From assembly GCA_002737275.1 (NCBI GenBank), contig NSIG01000026.1:1-64000 (forward strand): a stretch of DNA of 64,000 nt, written 5' to 3'. A model generated the notes under the pieces. That model worked only from the letters and a program-made list of their open reading frames with translations. It was not told where the DNA came from and searched no databases. Made by a program: the position numbers and the translations under genes. This document shows, one piece after another, positions 17,587-28,003 of the stretch. Each line of letters opens with the position of its first letter. The stretch's first letter is position 1. Source of the stretch: Opitutia bacterium. GTDB taxonomy: Bacteria; Verrucomicrobiota; Verrucomicrobiia; Opitutales; Opitutaceae.

Positions 17587-18183
17587 TCACGAATAATTTC
17601 GCCGACCGTCTAACGCGCTCTTCAACGTCACCGAGTCGGCGTAAAGCACCCCGCCGCCGCTCGGCAAACCGAAGCCGATACGCGTGACCTTGACCCCTCG
17701 CTCCGGCGGTAATTGCTCGGTGAGATAATGACAGGTGGCCTCACCTTCGACATCGTTGGACAGCGCCAAAATCAACTCCGTCACCTCGCCCGCATCCACC
17801 CGGGCTCGGAGCGAAGCCAGGTTCAGCTGCTCAGGTCCGATGCCTTGAATCGGCGACAGCTTTCCATGCAACACATGGTAGGAGCCACGATACGCTCCGC
17901 TCCGCTCTAGCGCCACGAGGTCGGGCACATGCTCGACCACGCACACCACCGCCCGGTCACGCCGTTCATCCGCGCAGATCGCGCAGAGTTCACCTTCGGC
18001 AATATTCCCGCAGCGTTCGCAGCGGCGCACGCCGGCGGCCGCCGCTTCAAGGGCCTCGACGAGGGCCGGGAGTTGCGCCGGCTTTTCGACGAGCAAATGC
18101 AAAGCGATGCGTTCCGCCGAACGGTAACCGAGTCCGGGCAATTGTTTCAGCTGCCTTTGCAACCGCTCAAACGCAGGCGTCAT
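17587..18183 (-). CDS. recR: Recombination protein RecR
   Basis: QRQLKQLPGLGYRSAERIALHLL, C4 zinc motif CERCGNIAEGELCAIC, Toprim VVCVVEHVPDL, HVLHGKLSPIQGIGPEQL. Confidence 0.95.
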   Translation of the reverse strand: MTPAFERLQRQLKQLPGLGYRSAERIALHLLVEKPAQLPALVEALEAAAAGVRRCERCGNIAEGELCAICADERRDRAVVCVVEHVPDLVALERSGAYRGSYHVLHGKLSPIQGIGPEQLNLASLRARVDAGEVTELILALSNDVEGEATCHYLTEQLPPERGVKVTRIGFGLPSGGGVLYADSVTLKSALDGRRNYS

Positions 18184-18283
18184 AGGGATGCGCGATCTTG
18201 ATGCTCGAATCTCGACTTCGGAGCTTCCCGACCCCGCTGACTTTCTCGGGCACCGAAATTCGAGAATCCAAAATCGAAAGTCC

Positions 18284-18592
18284 TCACATCATGCCCGGCA
18301 TTTGAAACGCGGACGTCACCTTTTGCATTTCGGCATCGTTGAAGTCTTTCGCCTGCTTGGCGGCGTCCTGCACGGCGGCGAGCACGGTGTCGCTCACGAG
18401 CTTCGCATCTTCCTTCAAAAATTCCGGATCGAGCGCGAGCGAGGTAAACTGGCCCGCGCCGTTGACCTTGATCTTCACCGCACCGCCGCCGGCCGCGACG
18501 TCGATTTCCTTCGCCGCCAACTGGGTTTGGAGCGACTCGATCGAGCGCTGCATTTTCTGAGCTTGTTTGAGGAGTTTGCCTACGCCGGCCAT
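18284..18592 (-). CDS. YbaB/EbfC family nucleoid-associated protein
   Basis: MAGVGKLLKQAQKMQRSIESLQTQLA. Confidence 0.92.
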   Translation of the reverse strand: MAGVGKLLKQAQKMQRSIESLQTQLAAKEIDVAAGGGAVKIKVNGAGQFTSLALDPEFLKEDAKLVSDTVLAAVQDAAKQAKDFNDAEMQKVTSAFQMPGMM

Positions 18593-18653
18593 GGTGGGAA
18601 AAAATTAAGGGTGGAAGGTTTCGAACGTGAACTGTCGAGAGACGGCCCTGCGC

Positions 18654-19550
18654 CTAAAGTGACAAGATTTTTTCGTAGCCGTCCCGAAACGTCGGGCAAC
18701 CGGGCCGCCAGCCCAGCTCGGCCTTAAGACGGTCATTGGCGATAATTCGATCCGGTGTAACCGCCCTGCGTCCGCCTGCCGGCACCCCGGTAAAATGAGG
18801 CAAGCCCACGCCGAGCCGTGCCGCCAACCACGCCACCGCCTCGCCCTTGGTCGCCGCCCCGTCGTCGGCGACATTGTAAACCCTCGCGCCCGCCGGCGCC
18901 CGCCAAGCCGCCCACACTGCCGCCGCAATATCGTCCCGGTAAGCCAGATTGAGATGCGACTCCGCCCGTCCCGCCGCTTCGCCGGATTTTACCTGCTCCA
19001 GCAGGTGATGGCGCCCCGGCCCGTAAATCCCCGCGAGCCGCAGCACGACTCGCGTCACCGCAGCGTCTTCCGCCGCCAGCAGCGTGCGCTCAGTCGCCAA
19101 CAGCACCTCGGCCCGCTCGGTTCCGCCCGTCGTCGCCGACTCGTCGACCCGCACCCCGCCGTCCTGCGGATAGACCGAAGTGCTGCTGGTATAAACCACG
19201 GGGCTCACCGCCCGGGTGCCCCGGAGCCACGTCACCACGCTGTTCATGCCTTCAAGGTAGTTCCGTCGATAATCCTCAATTCCCCCGCCGCCCGAGCTCA
19301 CGCAATTCAAAACAAAGTCCGCTCCGCCCGCAATGCGCCCGTGCCAGTCATGCCGGGTGAGATCGGCGACGATCACCTGCGCCACGCCGTCGGCCTTAAG
19401 CGCGTCTGCCTTCGCTTGGTTTCGGGTCAGCGCGGTCACTTCCAACCCTTTCGCGACCGCCTGTTTCGCCACCCCCGCGCCCACATAGCCACAACCGAAA
19501 ATCACCAATCGCTTTCCTGCAAAAAATTTACCGTGGGCAACGCCGTCCAT
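18654..19550 (-). CDS. NAD-dependent epimerase/dehydratase-like SDR protein
   Basis: KRLVIFGCGYVGAGVAKQAVAKG, VYTSSTSVYPQ, LRLAGIYGPGR. ATG placed at 19550. Confidence 0.85.
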   Translation of the reverse strand: MDGVAHGKFFAGKRLVIFGCGYVGAGVAKQAVAKGLEVTALTRNQAKADALKADGVAQVIVADLTRHDWHGRIAGGADFVLNCVSSGGGGIEDYRRNYLEGMNSVVTWLRGTRAVSPVVYTSSTSVYPQDGGVRVDESATTGGTERAEVLLATERTLLAAEDAAVTRVVLRLAGIYGPGRHHLLEQVKSGEAAGRAESHLNLAYRDDIAAAVWAAWRAPAGARVYNVADDGAATKGEAVAWLAARLGVGLPHFTGVPAGGRRAVTPDRIIANDRLKAELGWRPGCPTFRDGYEKILSL

Positions 19551-19568
19551 GACCGCCAATCTTCTCTC

Positions 19569-20108
19569 ATGCCCACTGTCCTTGCAATCCTCGCCTAGGG
19601 TTTTGAAGAAATCGAAGCCGTCACCCCCATCGATTTGCTCCGCCGCGCCGGCGTGGAAGTCATTACCGCCGCGCTGGGCGCGCGCCTTCAAGTCACGGGC
19701 CGTAGCGCCCTCACCCTTCACGCCGACACCACACTTTCGAAGATCGCGGGCCGTGACTTCGACTGCATCTTTCTGCCCGGCGGGCCGGGCGTCGCCTTGC
19801 TGCGCGCCGACCCGCGAATCCGCGCGCTCGTCCTCGCCCAGCACGCGGCCAGCCGCTGGCTCGCCGCGATCTGCGCCGCGCCGGCCGTGTTGCACGACGC
19901 CGGCCTCCTCGCCGGGCGGCGTTACACGGCTCATTTTTCCGTCGCCGCCGAGTTGCCGGCGATTCTTTCGGATTATCGCACCGTCGCCGACGGCCGGTTG
20001 CTGACCGGCCGGGGAGCTGGCACCTCGCTCGACTTTGCGTTGCTCATGGTCGCGTCGCTGGTTTCGGCCGAAAAAGCGGCGATGATCTCAGCCGCAGTCG
20101 CGGCGTGA
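19569..20108 (+). pseudogene. DJ-1/PfpI family protein interrupted by in-frame TAG at codon 10 (19596-19598)
   Basis: Frame reads MPTVLAILA*GFEEIEAVTPIDLLRRAGVEVITAALG...AAICAAPAVLHDAGLLAGRRYT...SAAVAA; the stop falls inside the canonical ILAxGFEEIE motif and the rest is intact. Confidence 0.85.
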
Positions 20109-20281
20109 GACCGGCTGGGCGCAGGTCAATTACCCCGATGGAGCCGAGGTGGAGGCCCCCTTTGAAAACTTGAATACGACCTCTACTCACTCCGTCATTT
20201 TCAATTTCTGCTCGACGCCTCGTTCGTCTTACCGAGGATCCACGCTATGATTTTTAGCCTACGACTCTGAACTGTAAACCG

Positions 20282-21673
20282 ATGAAGTTTGACTATGATT
20301 TTGTGGCCATCGGCGGCGGCAGCGCCGGCTTCAACGCCGCCCGGGTTGCCGCGGATTCGGGCCTGAAGACTGCAATCGTGGACGGCGCCGAAGACTTGGG
20401 CGGTCTTTGTATTCTCAAGGGCTGTATGCCCTCGAAGACGCTGCTCTATATGGCCGAGGTGCTACACCTTGCCCAAAAGGCCAAGAGCTTTGGTCTGAAG
20501 ATCCCATCGGCCCGGGCCGACATGAAGGCGATCCACGCCCGCAAGAAACGGATTATCGATGAGTTTGCGTCCTATCGTCAGGCGGCGCTCAATTCCGGTA
20601 AGTTTGATCTGATCCGCGCGCACGCCCGCTTCACCGATCCTCATACGCTCGCGCTGAGCAACGGTCGCGCGCTTCGAGCTCGGCACTTTTTGATTGGGAC
20701 CGGTTCCAAAATCAGCCTGCCCGCCGTGCCCGGGCTGGCAGAGATCAAATTTTGGACCAGCGACGACGTGCTCGATCTCGATTTCATTCCTCCAAGCGTG
20801 ATCGTCCTCGGAGGTGGTATCGTCGCTTGCGAACTCACCCAGTTTCTCAACCGCATCGGTACCCGCGTTGTCCTGATTCAGCGCAGCGCGCACATTCTCC
20901 GGGACCACTCCGAAGCCGCAGCCAAAGTGGTGCAACAAGCACTCGTCGATGAGGGCGTCGAGCTGTTCGCCGGCACCCAAATTCAGTCACTTCGCCCTGA
21001 TGCAAGAGGCGTGGCCGCAACCTTCCTCCACGACGGAAAAATCCTGACCCGTCGGGCGGCCTTTCTCTTTAACGCGCTGGGCCGCGAGCCCAACACCGCA
21101 CCGCTCAATCTCGCCGCCGCCGGCGTCACCAGCCGGGCTGATGGCCAAATCGACATCAACCGCTGGCAACAGACCAGCGCTCCCCACATCTACGCGGCCG
21201 GCGATTGCTCGGGCCCCCACGAGATTGTGCACACCGCGATTTTACAAGGCGAGCTTGCCGCCCGTCATGCGGCGAAGGTCAAGGCATTGAAACCGGTTGA
21301 TTGGTCGTTGCTCCTGAACGTCGTTTTCACCGATCCACAACTGGCGACCATCGGGCGGCTCGAACGCGAGCTCGATGAGGCCGGGACCCCTTATCTGGTC
21401 GCGAGCTATCCGTTCAACGATCACGGAAAATCTATCCTGATGGAGGCCAACTATGGCTACGTGAAGGTGATTGCCGAACCGAAACGCGGTCGGATTCTCG
21501 GCGCGGAAATCGTCGGCAAAGATGCCGGTGAACTCATTCACGCGTTTAGTGGTCCATTAGCGATGAAAGCCACAGTCTTCGATTTATTACGCGCCCCCTG
21601 GTATCATCCCACTCTGGCTGAGATCGTGACGTACCCGCTCGAAGAACTCGCTGGGAGCATTTCTCCTTCTTGA
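20282..21673 (+). CDS. FAD-dependent NAD(P)-disulfide oxidoreductase (dihydrolipoyl dehydrogenase/mercuric reductase-like)
   Basis: FVAIGGGSAGFNAARVAADSG, GGLCILKGCMPSK redox-active cysteines, IYAAGDCSG. Confidence 0.9.
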   Translation: MKFDYDFVAIGGGSAGFNAARVAADSGLKTAIVDGAEDLGGLCILKGCMPSKTLLYMAEVLHLAQKAKSFGLKIPSARADMKAIHARKKRIIDEFASYRQAALNSGKFDLIRAHARFTDPHTLALSNGRALRARHFLIGTGSKISLPAVPGLAEIKFWTSDDVLDLDFIPPSVIVLGGGIVACELTQFLNRIGTRVVLIQRSAHILRDHSEAAAKVVQQALVDEGVELFAGTQIQSLRPDARGVAATFLHDGKILTRRAAFLFNALGREPNTAPLNLAAAGVTSRADGQIDINRWQQTSAPHIYAAGDCSGPHEIVHTAILQGELAARHAAKVKALKPVDWSLLLNVVFTDPQLATIGRLERELDEAGTPYLVASYPFNDHGKSILMEANYGYVKVIAEPKRGRILGAEIVGKDAGELIHAFSGPLAMKATVFDLLRAPWYHPTLAEIVTYPLEELAGSISPS

Positions 21674-21878
21674 GCCGACTGCGGTCCGGCTCATAGACCG
21701 TTTCCTCAGTAGAAGCCGCGCCTGTGCGACCTGCCCGTAGAGTAAAAGCAGGCATTGCGGCCCGCGCCCGTTGGATGCTCTACCCTTGGTCCTGCTGCTG
21801 GCGCGGCGAGTTTTTGAAGACGAGCTGCAACGTTAACTCATGGGGCGGGTAAACATCACCGGTTGGTGACGCTGGAAT

Positions 21879-22658
21879 TTGGGCGCCCAATACGGCCCCT
21901 ATCGCGTGGGCCTCGCCCGTCGCACCAGACCGACTGAACAGGTCGTCTCCTTCGAAGCGAATCCCGTCAGCTGGGCTCGCTTGGAACGGCACCGACGCAT
22001 AAACCGTGAAGCTGCAGCAGCCCAACCGTCCAAAATTATTAACCACGGATGCGCCCGAATTAACCCGGATAAAGACGGGGAACCGGCTTCACCTCAGGGG
22101 TGAGTCGTTCGCTGCTCCATCTGTTTGGTATCCGGGTCCATTCGGGTCTATCCATGGTTCAACTGCTGTTTTTAGGATGAACAACCTCAGCTGGATGAAA
22201 TCCATCGCCGCCGGGGTTCCGATGCGCCCGGAACCGCCGAATTTTACACCTACGGAGACCTCGAAAGCACAACCACTCATCTTCCCTGCGAGGGTCAGAC
22301 CCGAAACGACGATTGCGCGCCAGTCACCGTTCGACTGCTTCGACTCAATGACCTTGTCATGGCTGGCGAGATTCGAGCGCCCGATCTCGTCAAGGTTGAT
22401 ATCGAAGGACACGCGCACAAAGCCGGCCCCGGCGCCCGCGCCTCCCTAGCGGCCAGTCGCCCCATCGTCATCGTCGCATCACATTGCGCTGTGGACGCCG
22501 AAGGTGTTCACGCGATTCTCGATCCGCTTGGCTACTGCGCTACCCGGATTGTAGCCCGCCTTGGCAGAGCTACCGGGGCGATTGGCCACGACTTTATTTT
22601 CCGACCCGCTGGCGTTTCCCTGCTGCGAACGATCGGTTCAGTTCCGCCGCGCTGCTAG
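21879..22658 (+). pseudogene. FkbM family methyltransferase remnant, split by palindromic repeat
   Basis: N-half LGAQYGPYRVGLAR...VVSFEANPVSWARLERHRRIN and C-half GTAEFYTYGDLES...DLVKVDIEGH...LAASRPIVIVASHC...ILDPLGY are in the same reading frame, separated by the repeat at 22039-22162. Confidence 0.8.
22039..22162. repeat. Palindromic intergenic-type repeat inserted in FkbM gene
   Basis: TTAACCACGGATGCGCCCGAATTAACCCGGATAAAG ... GGTATCCGGGTCCATTCGGGTCTATCCATGGTTCAA; the arms are reverse complements with few mismatches. Confidence 0.85.
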
Positions 22659-23380
22659 CGGGCGATTTCCAGCAGATCCGGCAATTCAACGCGTTTCTCG
22701 TAAAGCGCCTTGCCGACGATCACCCCGTCCAAGTTTGCGTATCGGCGCGAAAGCTCCGCCAGTTTTACCACATCCTCCCGCCGGCTTACGCCCCCACTCG
22801 CGATCACGTTAAAATTTCCGGTATTCAACATCGCTTCTTGCGCCGCGAAATTCGGCCCAGTCAACATTCCATCGGTGCCGATATCCGTGTAAATGATCGT
22901 GCGCACGCCGAGCCCGTTCATCCGCTTCGCCATTTCCAGAGCCCCGGTGCCCGTCGTATCGACCCAACCCTTCACCGCAACTTTCCCGTCCTTCGCGTCG
23001 ATGCCCACCGCGATCTTCGCGCCGAACTGTTGCACCAACTCGCCGACGAAACGCTCGCTCTCCGCCGCCCGGGTGCCAATCACCACACGGCTAACACCAA
23101 AACCCAATACCCGCTCCACGGTCTCGCGCGAACGCATCCCGCCACCGAGTTCTACCTTCAAACCGGTCGCGACGATTCCTTGAACCGCCGCCAGGTTTTG
23201 CGGTTCGCCCGAGAACGCCCCGTCCAAATCGACCACGTGAACCCACGCGCTCCCAGCGGCCTTGAACTCCGCCGCCACCCCGGCCGGCTGCTCGGCATAC
23301 ACCGTCTCCTGATCAGCCCGCCCTTGCAGTAACCGCACGGCCCGTCCGCCTCGGATGTCGATCGCTGGATAGATAATCAT
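22655..23380 (-). CDS. hisA: 1-(5-phosphoribosyl)-5-[(5-phosphoribosylamino)methylideneamino]imidazole-4-carboxamide isomerase
   Basis: MIIYPAIDIRGGRAVRLLQGRADQETVYA, VELGGGMRS, IYTDIGTDGMLTGPN. Confidence 0.96.
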   Translation of the reverse strand: MIIYPAIDIRGGRAVRLLQGRADQETVYAEQPAGVAAEFKAAGSAWVHVVDLDGAFSGEPQNLAAVQGIVATGLKVELGGGMRSRETVERVLGFGVSRVVIGTRAAESERFVGELVQQFGAKIAVGIDAKDGKVAVKGWVDTTGTGALEMAKRMNGLGVRTIIYTDIGTDGMLTGPNFAAQEAMLNTGNFNVIASGGVSRREDVVKLAELSRRYANLDGVIVGKALYEKRVELPDLLEIAR

Positions 23381-23429
23381 GAAAGAAAAACGCTTTGCTC
23401 CCCGGCCCCACGGTGCGAGATTAAATCTT

Positions 23430-24497
23430 ATGTCGAACTACCAAGTCCCCGCTTTTCTCGCCGATCTTCTGCACGCTCGATCACCCTCCGGTTACGAGGG
23501 AGAGGCGCAGGCGGTCTTTGACCGCTACGTAAAACCTGCCGCCGACACCTATACGAACGACGCGTTGGGCAACCGCATCGCTACTCTAAATCCAAATGGC
23601 GATCCGGTGCTGATGCTTGCGGGCCACATGGACGAACTCGGACTCATCATCACTTACGTCAACAAAGACGGTTTTATCTATTTCGACACCATCGGCGGCC
23701 ACGATCGCACCGTGATTTCAGGACGCCGGGTCATCATTCAAACGGCCACCGGCCCCGTCAAAGGCGTCACCGGCAAACGTGCGATTCACCTCATGAATGA
23801 AGGGGATCGCAAGAAAGTCCCGGAGATCCACGAAATCTGGATCGATATCGGGGCCCGGTCTAAAAAAGAGGCCCTTGAACGCATCGCAATCGGAGACGCC
23901 GCGACTTACGACCATGAGCTTGAACTGATCCACGGTAGCATCGGCACCGCTCGCGCCTTCGACAATAAAGTCGGCGCTTACGTCGTAGGGGAAACCCTCA
24001 TCCGGCTGGCGAAAGCGAAGAAGAAAATTTTAGCCAAGGTCGTCAGCGTCGCGACCGCCCAGGAAGAAATCGGCGTCCGCGGAGCCACCACTGCCGCTTA
24101 CGCGGTGAACCCGCACATCGCGCTCGCCGTCGACGTCGGCCACGCCACCGACCACCCCGATTGCGACAATCGCAAATACGGCGAGACCAAACTCGGCGGC
24201 GGCCCGATCATTTGCCGCGGCGCAAATATCAATCCCAAGATTTTCGCCCGCTTGGTCGCCGCCGCAAAGAAACTAAAAATCCCCTACCAGATTGAAGCTG
24301 ACCCGCGACCGACGGGCACTGACGCCCGCGCAATTCAAATGGGCCGAGGAGGTATCGCCACCGGCTTGGTCAGCATTCCGCTGCGCTATATGCACACCCC
24401 AAGCGAAATCGTGGATCTCGAAGATGTGGAGCGTTGCGTGCAGCTCTTCGTAGAATTCGCCAAGGGGCTCGAACAAGGCGATTACGCCCACTGGTAA
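23430..24497 (+). CDS. M42 family metallopeptidase
   Basis: RSPSGYEGEAQAVF, LMLAGHMDELGLIITYV, ARAFDNKVGAYV, ATAQEEIGVRGA. Confidence 0.92.
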   Translation: MSNYQVPAFLADLLHARSPSGYEGEAQAVFDRYVKPAADTYTNDALGNRIATLNPNGDPVLMLAGHMDELGLIITYVNKDGFIYFDTIGGHDRTVISGRRVIIQTATGPVKGVTGKRAIHLMNEGDRKKVPEIHEIWIDIGARSKKEALERIAIGDAATYDHELELIHGSIGTARAFDNKVGAYVVGETLIRLAKAKKKILAKVVSVATAQEEIGVRGATTAAYAVNPHIALAVDVGHATDHPDCDNRKYGETKLGGGPIICRGANINPKIFARLVAAAKKLKIPYQIEADPRPTGTDARAIQMGRGGIATGLVSIPLRYMHTPSEIVDLEDVERCVQLFVEFAKGLEQGDYAHW

Positions 24498-24526
24498 GCT
24501 TCAGAACGGCGCCAGGATGCTGAGCC

Positions 24527-25819
24527 TCACGCCGCGTTCTCCGTCGGCTCACTTTTCGCCGCGCGTCTGAGCGTGGGTTTACGACGCCCGGCGACCACGG
24601 TCGCATCGATGATGACCTCCGTCACATCGTCTCGCTGGGGCAGCTCGTACATCACTTCCAGCATGATGTTCTCCATGATCGACCGCAGCGCTCGGGCTCC
24701 GGTCTTCAGCTCAATCGCCTTTTGCGCGATGGCTTTGACCGCATCCGAAGTGAAGCGCAGGCGCACCCCGTCCATCGCAAAGAGTTTCGCGTACTGCTTC
24801 ACCGTCGCGTTCTTGGTCTTCAACAGAATCTTCTCTAAATCCGCGACGGACAGTTGATCTAAAACTGACACGACGGGCAGGCGGCCGATGAATTCGGGGA
24901 TCATCCCGAAGCGCACCAAATCCTCCGGCGCGATTTTTTTCATCATCTCGTCCGGGGTGAGTTCGTGGTCGGCCACGTTGACGTGAAACCCAAGCGAACT
25001 GGAACCCAGTCGCTTCTTGATAATCTGATCGAGTCCCACGAAGGCACCGCCGCAAATAAAGAGGATATTGGCCGTATTGACCTGAATATACTCCTGATTC
25101 GGATGCTTCCGCCCTCCCTGCGGAGGGACGTTGCAAACCGTCCCTTCGAGGATCTTCAACAAGGCCTGCTGCACCCCTTCGCCCGAAACATCCCGGGTAA
25201 TCGAAACGTTTTCCGTCGTGCGCCGAATCTTGTCGATCTCGTCGATGTAAATAATCCCGCACTCGGCCCGTTTAACGTCGTAGTTGGCGGCCTGCAACAA
25301 TCGCAGCACCACGTTCTCAACGTCCTCCCCCACGTAGCCCGCTTCGGTCAGTGTCGTCGCATCGGAGATCGCAAAGGGCACATCCAAAATCCGCGCCAAG
25401 GTTCGCGCGAGCAGAGTTTTGCCGGAGCCAGTCGGACCGGAGAGCAAGATATTGCTCTTTTCCACCTCCACCTCGGTGAACTCCGGCGAAAGCGCGATCG
25501 ATTCCCGTGGTGACTGGCCGGAGTCGAACCGCAGTCGCTTGTAGTGGTTGTAAACCGCGACTGAGAGCACCTTCTTCGCGTGATCTTGCCCGATCACAAA
25601 ATCATCAAGCGTCCGCCGAATTTCCGCGGGCTTAATTAAGCGAATCATCGGTTTCGCGTCCGCTGTGGACGCGGGCTTGATCTCGCGGTCGATGATCGTC
25701 TTGCAGACGTTGACGCACGAGTCGCAAATATAGACGCCGGGCCCCGCGATAATCTTTTTAACCTCGGCCTGCGATTTTCCGCAGAACGAGCATAAGGTGA
25801 CGCGTGACGATTTGGCCAT
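24527..25819 (-). CDS. clpX: ATP-dependent Clp protease ATP-binding subunit ClpX
   Basis: Zinc-binding [52 protein letters not shown]. Confidence 0.97.
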   Translation of the reverse strand: MAKSSRVTLCSFCGKSQAEVKKIIAGPGVYICDSCVNVCKTIIDREIKPASTADAKPMIRLIKPAEIRRTLDDFVIGQDHAKKVLSVAVYNHYKRLRFDSGQSPRESIALSPEFTEVEVEKSNILLSGPTGSGKTLLARTLARILDVPFAISDATTLTEAGYVGEDVENVVLRLLQAANYDVKRAECGIIYIDEIDKIRRTTENVSITRDVSGEGVQQALLKILEGTVCNVPPQGGRKHPNQEYIQVNTANILFICGGAFVGLDQIIKKRLGSSSLGFHVNVADHELTPDEMMKKIAPEDLVRFGMIPEFIGRLPVVSVLDQLSVADLEKILLKTKNATVKQYAKLFAMDGVRLRFTSDAVKAIAQKAIELKTGARALRSIMENIMLEVMYELPQRDDVTEVIIDATVVAGRRKPTLRRAAKSEPTENAA

Positions 25820-25909
25820 GAGGAGCACGTTGCTCAGGCCAACATCTGAGTCCAGTGCGGAGTTCGCTTCAGCTGTTCCTCGCGCGCTCCCGTCCTGCTT
25901 GCCCTTAAA

Positions 25910-26536
25910 TCAAGCCGCGCTCGGCACCACGATCTTTTGAGCTTCGCGGGTCGAAGCGATCACGTGATCGACGATCCCGTAAGCTTTGGCCTCGTCCGCC
26001 GCCATGTAGTAATCGCGATCGGAGTTCGCTTCCACATCGGCTACAGGCTTGCCCGTGTGCTTCGCCAAAACCCCGTTGAGGGTCTCGCGCCAACGGATGA
26101 TTTCTCGGGCCGCGATGGCGATGTCCGCCGTTTGTCCGCCCGCGCCACCGCTGGGTTGGTGAATCATAACCCGGCTGTTCGGCAGCGCGAACCGCTTCCC
26201 CTTGGTCCCCGCGGCGAGCAGCACCGTGCTCATACTCGCAACCATGCCGATGCAATAGGTAACGACGTCGAATTGCATGAAATTCATCGTGTCGTAAATC
26301 GCCATGCCGGCGGTCACGCTGCCGCCCGGAGAGTTGATATAAACATGAACGTCTTTTTTTGCGTCCTCCATTTGGAGATACAGCATCTGGGCGATAACCA
26401 AGTTGGCGACCTGGTCATCAATGGGCGTGCCGATGAAAATAATTCTGTCCTTCAGCAGTCGCGAGTAGACGTCCATGGCCCGAGTCTCGCGGCCGTTACT
26501 GTCATAAATGGTGGGATTCGGCAGGTAATAGCTCAC
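25910..26536 (-). CDS. clpP: ATP-dependent Clp protease proteolytic subunit ClpP
   Basis: [65 protein letters not shown] start inferred at 26536. Confidence 0.95.
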   Translation of the reverse strand: MSYYLPNPTIYDSNGRETRAMDVYSRLLKDRIIFIGTPIDDQVANLVIAQMLYLQMEDAKKDVHVYINSPGGSVTAGMAIYDTMNFMQFDVVTYCIGMVASMSTVLLAAGTKGKRFALPNSRVMIHQPSGGAGGQTADIAIAAREIIRWRETLNGVLAKHTGKPVADVEANSDRDYYMAADEAKAYGIVDHVIASTREAQKIVVPSAA

Positions 26537-26552
26537 GGTATTTTGGATTCGC

Positions 26553-27875
26553 TCAAATCTTTGGCGGAGTCGTTGAGACGCTAGCTTTCGAGACCAAGAA
26601 ATCAACCGCCTTGTCGAAAATGATGTTCTGCTGAATGGCGCGAAGTTGATCACGGTCCTTCGTCAAATCCTTCACGAGCTTATCGGGTTTTTGACTGGTG
26701 CGACTGGCCTCCCGGTAGATAAAATTGTCGATGTCGCGCTCGCTCACCGTGATTTTCTCCGCAACGGCAATCTTGGCGAGGATGAGTTGAACTTTGACCC
26801 GCTGGGCAGCTGCTTTTTGGGCACCGGCAAACAATTCCTTTTTGTCCTTCTCGAACTGATCCTGCGGCACGCCGCGGCGCATGTTTTCCTCAATAAACTG
26901 ACGCAGAACGCTCTGGGTCTCGGACTCGATCAAGCTTTGAGGAATAGGAAACTCGATCTTGCCCGCAATCGCCTCGGTCACTTGGCGACGCTGCGCCGAC
27001 TGATTCTCGTAGTCTTTGCGCAACTTCAAATTGTTTCGAACGCTGGCTTTGAGCGCGTCGAGACTGTCGACCTGTTGGGACTTGAAAAACTCCTCGTCCA
27101 ATTCGGGCAACATGCGCTCCCGGATTTCCAAAACCTCGATCGCATAACTCGCCGCTTTTCCCGCCAGCGCAGGAGCCGGTGCGAAGTCTGACGGAAATGT
27201 GATCGTCACCGTTTTTTTATCGCCAGTTCTTAGTCCGGCCAACTCCTTCCCCAAGCCCGGCAGCACCCCTTCGTTGGTGCCCTCAACTTCTTCCCAAGTC
27301 TGCGGGACTTTACCGTAGATCTGTTTTTCTGGGATAATCTCGGCCACCGGCTTTCCATCAAGCGTGCCCTCGTAGGACAACTTCACGTAATCGGTCTTTT
27401 GCGCGGCGCGATCCGCCACCTTGAAGTCGGCGCGTTCACCGCGAAGCCCCTCGATCACCGCCTCGACTTCAGAATCGGTCGCCTCAGTCGGCGCGATTTC
27501 GGTCGGCAAGCCGACGTAGTCGGGCAAAGTAAACTCTGGACTGACATCGACGGTCAACGTCACCGCCGCAGACAGCCCTGCTTCAATCGTCCCCTCCTCA
27601 AGGTTTACGACGTTCAACACTTCCAATTTTTCCTGATCGAGCGCGCTCTTATAGGCTTTAGACACGATCTTCTGCTTAAATTCACCCGCGATCTCCTTGG
27701 CGTAACGCTTTAAGATCATCGACGCCGGCGCCTTGCCCGGCCGAAAGCCCGGCAACTGCGCAAACTTCGAAAATTCGACCACCGTTGCCTGATGTTCGGC
27801 GTCGACCTCGCTTCTGTCCAAGGTGACGACGATACTTTTGCGCGTTTCGGAGACGTTATTGAGTTGGATGTTCAC
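26553..27875 (-). CDS. tig: Trigger factor
   Basis: [25 protein letters not shown]..., [27 protein letters not shown] start inferred. Confidence 0.93.
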   Translation of the reverse strand: MNIQLNNVSETRKSIVVTLDRSEVDAEHQATVVEFSKFAQLPGFRPGKAPASMILKRYAKEIAGEFKQKIVSKAYKSALDQEKLEVLNVVNLEEGTIEAGLSAAVTLTVDVSPEFTLPDYVGLPTEIAPTEATDSEVEAVIEGLRGERADFKVADRAAQKTDYVKLSYEGTLDGKPVAEIIPEKQIYGKVPQTWEEVEGTNEGVLPGLGKELAGLRTGDKKTVTITFPSDFAPAPALAGKAASYAIEVLEIRERMLPELDEEFFKSQQVDSLDALKASVRNNLKLRKDYENQSAQRRQVTEAIAGKIEFPIPQSLIESETQSVLRQFIEENMRRGVPQDQFEKDKKELFAGAQKAAAQRVKVQLILAKIAVAEKITVSERDIDNFIYREASRTSQKPDKLVKDLTKDRDQLRAIQQNIIFDKAVDFLVSKASVSTTPPKI

Positions 27876-28003
27876 AGTGAGATTCTTAGAGGTAATTTCG
27901 CTAAATGAATCGGGCAACCTACGAAGCAGCCCATTACGGTCAATGCCGGATTCCGCCGTGCTGAGCGCTTGCAGGGCAAGGTCTCGAATCATTTGTATGG
28001 GGT

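Noticed and set aside
19569-20108. Pyrrolysine or other programmed recoding at the amber codon
   Set aside because: No recoding element visible, and DJ-1 orthologues I recall have an ordinary residue there; mutation or error is the simpler explanation pending resequencing.
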